Shown: positions 14,977 through 23,555, counted from the stretch's first letter. The stretch: DNA of 51,842 nt from Collinsella provencensis (GCF_900199705.1 NZ_LT904908.1:1450998-1502839), one strand, 5' to 3'. Notes: generated by a model not told the origin, from the letters alone. Numbers and translations: made by a program.

Positions 14977-17157
14977 ATGAGTAAGAAGGCCAATGCGATG
15001 AACAATACGAAGGTGAAGCATTCGACGGTGAGGCCGGTGATCGGTCGCACGCTGACCGTGGGCGCTGTGAGTACGATTATGGGCATCACCTCATGTTTCC
15101 CGTTCGGTGCCACGCAGGCAATCGCCGAGACGCTCAACAACGGAAGCGATGCGTCTGAGAGCGCAGGGCAAAAGCAGGCTTCGAAGACTGCGAAGAACGA
15201 GGTCGTGTATACCAAGACCGATGCGAGCGGCTCCAAGCAAGGCGTCTACGTGGTCAACAAGTTCCAGACGGCAGCTGAAACAGACATCGAGGATCCCGGC
15301 ACCTATACCAACGTCACCAACTTGTCGACCACCGAGGAGCTTTCTGACGAGGATGGCTCCGTTGCGTTCACAACGCCCGAGGGTGTGCCGTTCTATTACC
15401 AGGGCGATCTTGATGCAGAGACTACCACGCTGCCGTGGGAGGTCGAGGTGAGCTACACGCTCGACGGCAAGAGCATCTCCGCCGAGGACCTGGCTGGTAA
15501 GTCGGGTGATTTGGATATGGAGCTCAAGATCACGGGCGTTGACGACGACTCCGCAACCGCCGATTTTGCCAAGAGCTTTTTGATGCAGGCACAAGGAACG
15601 TTTGACAACGATACGTTTGAGCTCGATGACGCGGGAGACGCTACTATCGCCGAGGTGGGCAGCCAGACGCTCGTCACGTTCCTGCAGCTTCCAGGCACGA
15701 ATGGCGACTATCACATCAAGGGTCATGTGACGGATTTCTCCTACTCCGGCTGGCAGATCAGCGCCATGCCGCTTGAGCTAGCACTCGATCTCAACAGCTT
15801 CGACACCTCAGAGCTCACAGACGCCATTGATGAGCTCATCAACGCGAGCGACCAGCTTGCCGACGGCGCGGGAAAACTTTCCGATGGCGCCGAACAGCTC
15901 GATGCGGGTGTTTCCGCGCTTCAGACCAAAGGAACGAGTCAAGTTGCGAGCGGCGCGCAGGGCCTGTTAGCTGCGCTGAATGGCCAGCAGGCGAATTTGG
16001 CGGCGCTGGAGGATGGGTCGCAGCAGGTCGCTGATGGCGTGAACGTCCTTACCACCACACTGGGCACGAGCCTTCCCAATACACTCGCGCAGGCTCAACA
16101 GGGTGTTAACGGAATGAAGGCGCAACTTGGTGTTATTCAGGGCAAGATGGATGCCATCAATCAGGGCGCTGCAGGTCTGAGTCAGCTTTCCACGTCGATT
16201 GAAACTCACGGCAACTCTCTTGCGACCACATTAACCGGCATGCAGACCGTTATGGGTGGCTTGAGTGGTGAGCTCGTGACCGCAGGGACCGACGCGGCAA
16301 CAGCAGCTGGTCAGGCGGGTGCTGCCGCCACGAGTGCCCAAAGTGCTGCGACTTCCGCAGGCACCGTCGCGTCTGAGCTACAAGGGTTGCTTGATGGCGG
16401 CACGCTTACCCCCGAGCAGGAGGCTGTTGTCAGGAGTGCACTTTCCCACGCAAACGATGCCTCTACAAACGCGAGTGCTGCCGCTTCTTCGGCAGGCAGT
16501 GCCGCCTCGAGCGCTGAATCTTCTGCACAGACCGTGCAGGCAGCGGGGGAGAGCGCTCAGCAGGCGATGGGGTCGGATGCCGCCAAGAAATTGCAGGCTG
16601 ACGCCAAGAGCCTTGCGGGCGACCTGCAAACGCTCCAGACGAGCGCCGGTGGATTGATGACGAGCGCAAACGAGGTGCTTTCCGATTCGAATACCCTGCT
16701 TGCCAATGCGGACACGATGATCGGTTCCATCAATCAAAACCTGAGCGGATTATCGGGGCAGATGGGTCAGATCACCGCTTTGAACACGGGTGCATCTCAA
16801 GTTGCAGCTGGAACCGCGAGCTTGCGTCAGCAGCTCAGCGCTCCCTATGCCACCGACGGCTCCATGACTTTGTACGGTGGAGTTTCGAGCCTCGCCGCTG
16901 GCAGCAGCGCGCTTGATGCCAACGCGCAGACTGCGGCTGCCGGTGCGCAATCCGTCGCTTCCGGTGCCTCCCAGCTCGAGAGTGCGCTGAACACGCTGCG
17001 CGACAGCGTGCAAGGCATGGACCAGCAGGTCCTCGATGAGCTGCAGGGCAAGGTCGATGAGATGCTCGGAAAGGGTTATGAGCTGCATTCGTTCGTGGCC
17101 CCCTCCAATACCAACGTGAATGAGGTCGAATTCGTTTACGTGGTCGCTGGTATTTAA
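14977..17157 (+). CDS. secreted coiled-coil partner of the MMPL exporter (YhgE/Pip-like)
   Basis: This 726-residue protein has a short basic N terminus and one hydrophobic segment at about residues 20-50 that acts as signal or anchor. A beta-rich domain follows to about 280. A long alanine-, serine- and glutamine-rich coiled coil covers about 285-700, with the recurring LADGAGKLSDGAEQLDAG pattern known from YhgE/Pip proteins. Unlike classical YhgE it has no C-terminal membrane helices; the exporter at 12890 may take their place. The ribosome site AAGGAGG lies within the end of the exporter gene. The region around residues 435-550 is unusually rich in Ala and Ser (TSAQSAATSAGT type), a possible rod or glycosylated spacer. 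It is probably a structural subunit of the export complex. Confidence 0.75.
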   Translation: MSKKANAMNNTKVKHSTVRPVIGRTLTVGAVSTIMGITSCFPFGATQAIAETLNNGSDASESAGQKQASKTAKNEVVYTKTDASGSKQGVYVVNKFQTAAETDIEDPGTYTNVTNLSTTEELSDEDGSVAFTTPEGVPFYYQGDLDAETTTLPWEVEVSYTLDGKSISAEDLAGKSGDLDMELKITGVDDDSATADFAKSFLMQAQGTFDNDTFELDDAGDATIAEVGSQTLVTFLQLPGTNGDYHIKGHVTDFSYSGWQISAMPLELALDLNSFDTSELTDAIDELINASDQLADGAGKLSDGAEQLDAGVSALQTKGTSQVASGAQGLLAALNGQQANLAALEDGSQQVADGVNVLTTTLGTSLPNTLAQAQQGVNGMKAQLGVIQGKMDAINQGAAGLSQLSTSIETHGNSLATTLTGMQTVMGGLSGELVTAGTDAATAAGQAGAAATSAQSAATSAGTVASELQGLLDGGTLTPEQEAVVRSALSHANDASTNASAAASSAGSAASSAESSAQTVQAAGESAQQAMGSDAAKKLQADAKSLAGDLQTLQTSAGGLMTSANEVLSDSNTLLANADTMIGSINQNLSGLSGQMGQITALNTGASQVAAGTASLRQQLSAPYATDGSMTLYGGVSSLAAGSSALDANAQTAAAGAQSVASGASQLESALNTLRDSVQGMDQQVLDELQGKVDEMLGKGYELHSFVAPSNTNVNEVEFVYVVAGI

Positions 17158-17169
17158 GTAAGTCTTTCG

Positions 17170-17197
17170 TTTACGTGCGATGGGGCGTTCCTATACT
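17170..17197 (+). promoter_or_regulatory. promoter candidate before the VanS-like kinase
   Basis: TTTACG and TATACT lie 16 bases apart just after the export cassette. It would let the kinase gene be expressed apart from the TetR-controlled genes. Confidence 0.45.
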
Positions 17198-17290
17198 TGA
17201 GGGTATCGTCGAGTGGCAATGCTGCTTTGGTTTTCGGCTCCGTGGATTACGGCGGCGGGAGACGAGCGCATTGTTTTGGAACGGAGCGCC

Positions 17291-18841
17291 ATGCAATTCA
17301 AAGATAGGGACTTTCGAGGCTGGAACAAAAAAGAACAACACGCGCCGGTCAATCCCATGACGGGCGCGCCGGGAGGGTGGGGTTCGCAGACTGCGGGCCC
17401 CACGCCCGTTGAGGGCATGGGGCGGGCTACTGAGGCTGCGATTGTGGATGGGCGCCCGGAAGGCGAGACTGTGGATGGGCGTTCGGGGGTTCGAGTTGTC
17501 CCCTCGTCGGCCCCTTCGTCAGAGCCTGTACAGGAGTCGGGTTACTCCAACGAATGGAATGGGTTCCCTACATGGGATGCTAAGGCATCTCGGGACGAAA
17601 CGCCTCGGGACGAGCGCGCGTTTACCACATCGAACGCGTCGATGGACGAGCTTCTGGACAAGTTGCGCCCCGTTTTGGACAGCCGCTTGCTTGCCACCGT
17701 AGTGCTGGGCCTGCTCTCCTTCGTTGTGGTGGCGCGCGAGAGCATCCTCGTGTTTTTCATCGTCTTCATTGTGGGATACATGCTGCTCGACCGCTTTCTC
17801 ACCGTGCGCCGCTGTATCACGCTGGGCGGTTCCGCTTGGTTTCTTTTGGTGCTTCTGGGCGATCTGCTTAACCCTGGTGGCTCCCCGTTTTATATCAGCG
17901 TTGAATATCTTTTCATGTTCTGCGGTTTCTTGTTGGCGCTCGCGGTTTGCGGCGTGTTTTTCGCCGGACGCGCGTTTTACTACACGGGATTCGATCGCGG
18001 ACAGGAGGTTGCCGACCGAGCTATTGCCAAACATATCGTTGATCGTTTGATTGACAATCCTGAACACGTGGACAATCTCGACGGAACGTACCTGGAGGTT
18101 GAAGGTTCAATTAGTCGTGTGCGGGATCGTGAGCGCCAGGTTAACGATGCTTTGCGCGATGAGGCGCGCCGCAAGGACGATTTGGTTACGTACTTGGCGC
18201 ATGACCTCAAAACGCCGCTCGCCAGCGTGGTGGGCTATCTCTCGTTGCTTGAAGAGGCGACCGACTTGCCCGCCGAGCAGCGCATTCGCTTTACGGGCAT
18301 CGCGCTCGATAAGGCCCATCGCCTGGACGCGCTCATCGAGGAGTTCTTCGACATCACGCGCTTCGACTTCCACGATATCGTGCTTACGCGCGGCTACGTG
18401 GACCTTTCGTTGCTGCTCGCCCAGGTTGCCGACGAGTTCTATCCGATTCTTTCCGACCAGGGTAAGAGCGTGGAGGTCGACGCGCCTGCGCACCTTACGG
18501 TGCTCATCGACGGAGACAAGATGGCGCGCGTGTTCAACAACGTGCTCAAGAACGCGATTGCATACAGTTACGAGGGGTCCGTTATCCGCATCAGAGCCGT
18601 GCAGGATGGTACTGGTGTGATCGTGCAATTTGAGAACAGGGGCGATCCCATTCCCGCGCCCAAACTCGGGATGATTTTCGAGAAATTCTACCGTTTGGAT
18701 GCGGCACGCGCGACCAATCGCGGCGGGGCGGGCCTGGGCCTTGCTATTGCCAAGGAGATTGTGGCGGCGCATGGCGGCACGATCGCGTGCACCTCCGATC
18801 CCGAGCATACGGTTTTCACCATCGAACTTCCGGAAAAGTAG
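17291..18841 (+). CDS. VanS-like sensor histidine kinase
   Basis: This membrane sensor kinase has 516 residues. Residues 1-115 are polar, Gly/Pro-rich and probably disordered. Four hydrophobic helices follow at about 135-235, with almost no outer loop. A HAMP-like linker leads to the dimerisation domain with phospho-acceptor His304 (YLAHDLKTPLASVVGYL), which is very close to VanS. The ATPase domain shows NVLKNAIAYS (N box), FEKFYRLD (F box) and GGAGLGLAIAKEIV (G box). ATG 17291 follows ACGGAG; GTG 17213 is an in-frame alternative. No regulator is adjacent, and the VanR-like protein at 11066 is the natural partner. The sensed signal is unknown; lipid-linked or cell-wall cues would suit the short loops. 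Confidence 0.88.
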   Translation: MQFKDRDFRGWNKKEQHAPVNPMTGAPGGWGSQTAGPTPVEGMGRATEAAIVDGRPEGETVDGRSGVRVVPSSAPSSEPVQESGYSNEWNGFPTWDAKASRDETPRDERAFTTSNASMDELLDKLRPVLDSRLLATVVLGLLSFVVVARESILVFFIVFIVGYMLLDRFLTVRRCITLGGSAWFLLVLLGDLLNPGGSPFYISVEYLFMFCGFLLALAVCGVFFAGRAFYYTGFDRGQEVADRAIAKHIVDRLIDNPEHVDNLDGTYLEVEGSISRVRDRERQVNDALRDEARRKDDLVTYLAHDLKTPLASVVGYLSLLEEATDLPAEQRIRFTGIALDKAHRLDALIEEFFDITRFDFHDIVLTRGYVDLSLLLAQVADEFYPILSDQGKSVEVDAPAHLTVLIDGDKMARVFNNVLKNAIAYSYEGSVIRIRAVQDGTGVIVQFENRGDPIPAPKLGMIFEKFYRLDAARATNRGGAGLGLAIAKEIVAAHGGTIACTSDPEHTVFTIELPEK

Positions 18842-18912
18842 AGAATCGACGCGGGGTTTTGCCGCGATTGCCACGGGCCTTGTTGCATCGTTGAAGAATG
18901 CGGGTTTTCGCA

Positions 18913-18940
18913 TGCACAGGGTGGTAACGTCTCGTATACT
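18913..18940 (+). promoter_or_regulatory. promoter candidate before the transaldolase gene
   Basis: TGCACA and TATACT are 16 bases apart, 45 bases before the start codon. The -10 box is good; the -35 box is weak. Confidence 0.4.
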
Positions 18941-18984
18941 GGGATGCGAAGACGAGTAGGATCACCACGCGAAAGGATTACTCC

Positions 18985-19668
18985 ATGAAGTTCTTCATCG
19001 ACACTGCCGACCTGAATGAGATTGCCGAGGCCAAGAGCTGGGGTTGCCTGGCCGGCGTTACCACCAACCCGAGCCTGTATGCTCGCACCGGTGGTAAGCT
19101 CGCCGACTTCGAGCCGCATATGCTCAAGATTGCCGAGCTTTGCGAGGGCCTGCCTGTCTCCGCCGAATCCACCGCGTCCGACGCCGAGGGCATGATCGAG
19201 GAGGGCAAGCGCCTTGCCGCTCTCGCTCCCAACATCGTGGTGAAGTTGCCCGTGTGCGAGGCCGGCCTCAAGGCTTGCCGCGCCCTCGCCGACGCCGGCA
19301 TCCGCGTGAACATGACGCTCGTCTTCTCTGCTCCGCAGGCGCTGCTTGCCGCCAACGCGGGCGCTCGTTACATCTCCCCGTTCGTGGGTCGCTTCGATGA
19401 CATCGCCGAGGACGGTATTTCCCAGCTCGCCGACGTTGTCGCTTGCATCGGCAACTATGACTGGACCGGCAAGAACGTGGATGACGTCGTCGAGATCATC
19501 ACCGCTTCCGTGCGCACCCCGAACCACGTGACCCAGGCAGCGCTGCTCGGCGCCGACATCGCCACCGTGCCGTTCGGCGCGCTCAAGAAGTGCCTCAAGC
19601 ACCCGCTGACCGACCAGGGCCTCGCCAGCTTCGAGGCCGACTGGGCCAAGGTCGTCGCTCAGGCGTAA
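18985..19668 (+). CDS. transaldolase, short (MipB/TalC) type
   Basis: This 227-residue class I aldolase belongs to the small transaldolase / fructose-6-phosphate aldolase family. It forms a Schiff base through Lys87 (VVKLPV). Other motifs are FIDTADLNEI, GVTTNPSL, NMTLVFS and GARYISPFVGRFDD. The residue after SP is Phe133 within SPFVGR, the form found in transaldolases; true fructose-6-phosphate aldolases have Tyr at this place. Transaldolase activity in the non-oxidative pentose phosphate pathway is therefore favoured, and the transketolase genes directly after it agree. GAAAGGA precedes ATG 18985, and codon bias is strong. Confidence 0.93.
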   Translation: MKFFIDTADLNEIAEAKSWGCLAGVTTNPSLYARTGGKLADFEPHMLKIAELCEGLPVSAESTASDAEGMIEEGKRLAALAPNIVVKLPVCEAGLKACRALADAGIRVNMTLVFSAPQALLAANAGARYISPFVGRFDDIAEDGISQLADVVACIGNYDWTGKNVDDVVEIITASVRTPNHVTQAALLGADIATVPFGALKKCLKHPLTDQGLASFEADWAKVVAQA

Positions 19669-19686
19669 CAACCGTACGATATGTTT

Positions 19687-19722
19687 GCGGGGGCGGATGT
19701 TCCGCTCCCGCTCCGTTTTCTT
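19687..19722 (+). terminator. intrinsic terminator between transaldolase and transketolase genes
   Basis: GCGGGGGCGGA pairs with TCCGCTCCCGC (one G-U) and is followed by TCCGTTTTCTTTG. It may be only partly effective, since no clear new promoter is seen in the short gap. Confidence 0.7.
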
Positions 19723-19740
19723 TGTCCTAAGGAGGGCAAC

Positions 19741-20562
19741 ATGCGTGATGACGAGCTCGTCAAAGTTGCGCGCGCGGTTCGCCGTGGCATCGTGACCGGC
19801 GTTCACGCCGCGAAGTCCGGCCATCCGGGCGGTTCTTTGGGTGCTGCCGACATCTTCACCTATCTCTACTTCGAAGAGATGAACATCGACCCGTCCGATC
19901 CCCACAAGGCCGATCGCGATCGCTTTGTGCTGTCCAAGGGCCACTGTGCTCCGGGTCTGTACGCGGCTCTTGCCGAGCGCGGCTTCTTCCCCAAGGAGGA
20001 TCTGCTCTCACTGCGCCACATCGGCTGCCATCTGCAGGGTCATCCCAACATGGATGACACGCCTGGTGTTGACATGTCCACCGGTTCCCTCGGTCAGGGC
20101 GTCTCTGCTGGCGTTGGCATGGCACTTGCCGCCAAGCACTGGGGCGATACCTATCGCACGTATGTCCTGCTGGGCGACGGCGAGATCGAAGAGGGTCAGG
20201 TGTGGGAGGCCGCGATGTTCGCCGGCAACCACCAGCTCGACAATCTTGTGCTCATTGTTGACCACAACGGCCTGCAGATCGACGGCCCCATCGAGGAGGT
20301 CAACTCCGCGATGCCCATCGCCGACAAGTTCGCCGCGTTCAAGTTCCATGTGATCGAAGTCGCTGACGGCAACGACATGGCGCAGCTCCGCACTGCGTTT
20401 GACGAGGCCCGCACCGTTACGGGCAAGCCCGTGTGCATCGTGGCCGAGACGGTCAAGGGCAAGGGCGTCTCCTTCATGGAGAACCAGGTTGGTTGGCACG
20501 GTAAGGCCCCCAACGACGAGCAGTTCGAGCAGGCTATGGCCGAGCTTTCCGAGGAGGCGTAA
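19741..20562 (+). CDS. transketolase, N-terminal subunit
   Basis: This 273-residue chain binds thiamine diphosphate in a two-chain transketolase, which moves two-carbon units between sugar phosphates. Motifs are SGHPGGSLGAADI near the start, SKGHCAPGLYA, TGSLGQGVSAGVGMA, and the cofactor motif GDGEIEEGQVWEAAMFA with DNLVLIVDHNGLQIDG. AAGGAGGGCAAC lies directly before ATG 19741. The C-terminal chain starts three bases after this gene ends, and its ribosome site is inside the last codons here, giving coupled, equal synthesis. The split form is common in anaerobes and is not a broken gene. Confidence 0.95.
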   Translation: MRDDELVKVARAVRRGIVTGVHAAKSGHPGGSLGAADIFTYLYFEEMNIDPSDPHKADRDRFVLSKGHCAPGLYAALAERGFFPKEDLLSLRHIGCHLQGHPNMDDTPGVDMSTGSLGQGVSAGVGMALAAKHWGDTYRTYVLLGDGEIEEGQVWEAAMFAGNHQLDNLVLIVDHNGLQIDGPIEEVNSAMPIADKFAAFKFHVIEVADGNDMAQLRTAFDEARTVTGKPVCIVAETVKGKGVSFMENQVGWHGKAPNDEQFEQAMAELSEEA

Positions 20563-20565
20563 GAG

Positions 20566-21507
20566 ATGGCAGACGTGAAGAAGATCGCCACCCGTGCGAG
20601 CTACGGCGAGGCGCTGGTTGCGCTGGGTGCCGAGCACGATGACTTTGTGGTGCTGGACGCCGACCTTGCCGCTGCTACCCAGACGGGCAAGTTCAAGGCC
20701 GCATATCCTGACCGCTTCTTTGACGCGGGCATTGCCGAGAGCAACATGGTGGGCATTGCCGCTGGTATTGCCACCACTGGTCGCGTGGCTTTTGCGAGCA
20801 CCTTTGCCATGTTCGCCGCTGGTCGCGCGTTCGAGCAGATTCGCAACTCCGTTGGTTATCCGCACCTCAACGTGAAGATCGGCGCCACGCACGCGGGTAT
20901 TTCTGTGGGCGAGGACGGTGCGACCCATCAGTGCAACGAGGACGTCGCGCTCATGCGCACCATCCCCGGCATGACCGTGGTCGTTCCCGCCGACGACGTG
21001 GAGGCCAAGGCTGCCGTCCGCGCCGCTTATGAGACGGATGGTCCGTTCTACCTGCGCTTTGGCCGTTTGGCCGCTCCGGTTATCAACGACAACGAGGACT
21101 ACAAGTTCGAGCTCGGTCGCGGCATCGTGATGCGCGAGGGCACCGACGTGACCATCGTCGCCTGTGGTCTCATGGTTTCCGCGGCGCTCGAAGCCGCCGA
21201 GGCTCTGGCAGCCGAGGGCATTTCCGCCGAGGTCATCAACATGCACACCATCAAGCCGCTCGACGAGGACACTCTTGTGGCGAGCGCCTCCAAGACCGGC
21301 CGTGTGGTTACGGTTGAGGAGCATTCCGTGATCGGTGGTCTGGGCGAGGCCGTGTGCGGTGCCCTGGCCGAGAAGTGCCCCGTTCCGGTGAAGAAGGTTG
21401 GCATGTACGACGTGTTTGGCGAGTCCGGCCCTGCCGTTGACCTGTTGAACAAGTACGGTCTGAACGCCGAGGGTGTGGCCAGCGCGGTGCGTTCCATCAT
21501 GGCGTAG
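20566..21507 (+). CDS. transketolase, C-terminal subunit
   Basis: This 313-residue chain carries the pyrimidine-binding and C-terminal domains of transketolase. Signatures are FDAGIAESNMVGIAAG (catalytic Glu for the cofactor), TFAMFAAGRAFEQIRNS, GATHAGISVGEDGATHQ, and the C-terminal domain from about residue 180 with DVTIVACGLM and VEEHSVIGGLG. With the preceding gene and the transaldolase it supplies the whole non-oxidative pentose phosphate branch. GAGGAGG lies within the stop region of the upstream gene. A terminator follows. Confidence 0.95.
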   Translation: MADVKKIATRASYGEALVALGAEHDDFVVLDADLAAATQTGKFKAAYPDRFFDAGIAESNMVGIAAGIATTGRVAFASTFAMFAAGRAFEQIRNSVGYPHLNVKIGATHAGISVGEDGATHQCNEDVALMRTIPGMTVVVPADDVEAKAAVRAAYETDGPFYLRFGRLAAPVINDNEDYKFELGRGIVMREGTDVTIVACGLMVSAALEAAEALAAEGISAEVINMHTIKPLDEDTLVASASKTGRVVTVEEHSVIGGLGEAVCGALAEKCPVPVKKVGMYDVFGESGPAVDLLNKYGLNAEGVASAVRSIMA

Positions 21508-21534
21508 CATTTGCGTTTACACATGCGCTTGAAA

Positions 21535-21563
21535 GGCGGGCTCGCTTGCGGGCTCGCCTTTTG
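21535..21563 (+). terminator. intrinsic terminator after the transketolase genes
   Basis: GGCGGGCTC pairs with GGGCTCGCC through two G-U pairs and is followed by TTTTG. Confidence 0.7.
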
Positions 21564-21715
21564 TGATATGTGCCGGTGCAAGCGCGCATTATTGATGCAC
21601 GTCGGTGCGGGCTCGCATTTTGATACGCGCTGGTGCAGGCTCGTTTTTTGTATGTGCTGACGCGTGTCGGTGCGGGCTCGCATTTTTTGGCGCGTGCTGG
21701 TTTCTTTTGAGACGC
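21564..21715. repeat. degenerate tandem repeats derived from terminator-like sequence
   Basis: About four to five units of roughly 32 bases follow each other. GTCGGTGCGGGCTCGCATTT occurs exactly at 21601 and again at 21666, with a diverged unit, TGGTGCAGGCTCGTTTTTT, between them. The unit resembles the right half of the terminator just before it, as if that half had been duplicated repeatedly. No gene is seen. Confidence 0.55.
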
Positions 21716-21809
21716 GCTCAACCCATTGTTCGCATGTTTTGGTTTAATAAGGCCTAGTTGAAGTGCGGATAGATCCCTTCGAGCGCGTGAGAAGGGAAGG
21801 GGAGCTCAC

Positions 21810-22304
21810 ATGGATGAAGTCACAATCGAGATAGGCAGTCGCACCGATGCTTTTGCAATCCGTAAAGCCGTGTTCATGGATGAGCAGGGTTATGAAAATG
21901 AATACGATGCGATTGACGAGGACCCCTCGTGCATTCACGTGACGCTTTATGTGGGCGGCGAGCTTGTTGGGTGCTCGCGTTCGTTTCCTCGAGCGACGGA
22001 GCGTGTGCTTGCACAGGACGAACCTGAGTCGCCTGCCTGCGTGTTCGATGATGGAGCCACGGAGGAAACGATTTACGTGATGGGCCGCGTTGCCGTGCTT
22101 GCCGAGTGGCGTCGTCGCGGGCTTGCCAGCGTTATCGTTCGCGCCACTGAGGACGCGGCGCGCGATGCGGGTGCTCAGGTCATGAAGCTTCACGCGCAGG
22201 AATACGTGCGCGGCATGTACCTTAAGCTCGGTTACACGCAAATCAGCGAGGTCGATTACGAGGATGAGGGTCAGCCGCATCTTTGGATGGCCAAGAAGCT
22301 CTAA
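21810..22304 (+). CDS. GNAT family N-acetyltransferase (ElaA-like)
   Basis: This 164-residue acetyl-CoA-dependent acetyltransferase has EIGSRTDAFAIRKAVFMDEQGY at its start, typical of ElaA-type proteins, with the acetyl-CoA motif GRVAVLAEWRRRGLASVIV near residue 92 and the closing LHAQEYVRGMYLKLGY. GGGAAGGGGAGC precedes ATG 21810. It has no obvious operon partner. The substrate is not predictable. Confidence 0.85.
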   Translation: MDEVTIEIGSRTDAFAIRKAVFMDEQGYENEYDAIDEDPSCIHVTLYVGGELVGCSRSFPRATERVLAQDEPESPACVFDDGATEETIYVMGRVAVLAEWRRRGLASVIVRATEDAARDAGAQVMKLHAQEYVRGMYLKLGYTQISEVDYEDEGQPHLWMAKKL

Positions 22305-22331
22305 AGGTGGCCTCGTCGGCTGTCTCCGAAT

Positions 22332-22475
22332 CAAAAAATCCGGTTATGCGCAAATTATCTCGAGAGATCCGAGTAGAAGGCGTTTTTGAAAAGAAGAAAC
22401 CGCAGGTCAGAGATGTGCGGTTCCGCTTTCTACTTCGTCGGTTCCATTTGATTTATGCATAACCGTCATTTTTGC
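22332..22475 (-). mobile_element. terminator-carrying inverted-repeat element, copy 2
   Basis: The element is 144 bp, in opposite orientation to its relative at 6798-6940. Its ends are inverted: AAAAAATCCGGTTATGCGCA at the left and the complement of AAAATGACGGTTATGCATAA at the right. On the minus strand the central stem reads AACCGC/GCGGTT followed by TCTTCTTTTC. It lies 31 bases after the LuxR-type gene and would end that transcript. The stem sequence differs from copy 1 (CCCC/GGGG there, CCGC/GCGG here) with pairing kept. Confidence 0.72.
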
Positions 22476-22505
22476 ACGGAAATGCCTTCGAAGGCATGCT
22501 TGCGC

Positions 22506-23390
22506 CTATAAAACGGGCGGGACTGCGGTGCTCGCGGCGGCATCGTAGAGCTCTTCGCGTGAGGTGACGCCAATTTTCTCGTAGATGTGGCGTACGTGGG
22601 TTTTGACCGTTCCAGTTGAAATGCAAAGCTCCTCGCCAATTTCGCGATTTGTCTTGTGCTCGAGCAACAGCTTGAGAATCTCACCCTCGCGACGCGTGAG
22701 GTCGTGTTCCTGCGCAAAGGCGAGTGGCTGCATGTTGAGGACCTGCTGACGATTTTCCCGTACGCGTCGCCATAGGTAGATGGCGCCCGAGACGGTATAG
22801 ATGAGCCCGAGAGCTTCAAAGAAAATGCTGCGCAGCGTGTTTGAGGTAGAGATTATTTCCAAAATTTCGCATGTCGAATACACAATGGCGAAGAAAATTG
22901 CCGCTCTACCACGCGAGCGTTCAACGACATCGCGTTGACGCGCATAAATCCAAAATGCGCTGACAATTGTCCAAATCTGCAGTGTGTAGGGGAATATGAG
23001 GTCGGCGGCAACCCGGTAGAGATCGTTTTTGATGGACCATTCTGCAATGATGCCGACAAAGCACAGCAACCAAAATGCAGCTTCGACATTGGAGATGGGG
23101 TGGTCAAGCAAATCCCCCAGAATTGCTCGATACGTCAGGATAATGAGGGTGTTAAAGAGTGTGTACACGAACGGGTGGCCCGTTTGCATGTCTTGGAAAA
23201 GTCCTGCGAATTCTGGGATGAATTCGACCATCCATAGGAACATGATGTCGATGAGATATAGGCCGAAAAGCAGCGTGACCAAAAGATGCAGACGTTTTTT
23301 CCGGCGAATATACAATGCGCCAAATCCAACGAATACGGCGGCAGTGAGGAGCGTCAGCGCATAACTGTAGAAAAACAATGCGTAGGACAT
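22506..23390 (-). CDS. membrane-anchored LuxR family regulator
   Basis: This 294-residue protein has about seven hydrophobic helices in residues 1-215 (for example ALFFYSYALTLLTAAVFVGF at the start) and a cytoplasmic LuxR helix-turn-helix at about 228-290 (LTRREGEILKLLLEHKTNRE, then CISTGTVKTHVRHIYEKIGV). No receiver domain is present, so sensing is likely by the membrane part. ATG 23390 follows GAAAGGA; the 34 residues upstream in the open frame do not look like a membrane start. It is divergent from a Tat-exported amidohydrolase gene, an arrangement repeated many times in Coriobacteriia, where such regulators sit next to exported enzymes they probably control. Confidence 0.88.
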   Translation of the reverse strand: MSYALFFYSYALTLLTAAVFVGFGALYIRRKKRLHLLVTLLFGLYLIDIMFLWMVEFIPEFAGLFQDMQTGHPFVYTLFNTLIILTYRAILGDLLDHPISNVEAAFWLLCFVGIIAEWSIKNDLYRVAADLIFPYTLQIWTIVSAFWIYARQRDVVERSRGRAAIFFAIVYSTCEILEIISTSNTLRSIFFEALGLIYTVSGAIYLWRRVRENRQQVLNMQPLAFAQEHDLTRREGEILKLLLEHKTNREIGEELCISTGTVKTHVRHIYEKIGVTSREELYDAAASTAVPPVL

Positions 23391-23533
23391 GACAATCCTT
23401 TCGGCTTGAAACGCCTGGAGCAGGTTGGGATAATCTCGACCGTGCCCATCATAGAGAAGGGCGCTCAGCTTACGTTGCCTTGAACTCCACATGCAATAAG
23501 TGCAAACAGTATAACAAAACGCCTGTTAACCGT

Positions 23534-23555
23534 GGGTGTATATAAACATCTACCC
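23534..23555. promoter_or_regulatory. inverted repeat in the divergent LuxR/amidohydrolase region
   Basis: GGGTGTA and TCTACCC form an imperfect dyad with 8 bases between the arms. It lies between the two divergent genes and is the best candidate for the LuxR-type regulator's operator. Confidence 0.4.

Noticed and set aside
18985-19668. Fructose-6-phosphate aldolase
   Set aside because: The active-site position has Phe133 in SPFVGR as in transaldolases, and the gene stands with transketolase.
19741-21507. Split transketolase as a novelty
   Set aside because: Two-gene transketolases are well known in anaerobes, and the coupling seen here is the normal form.
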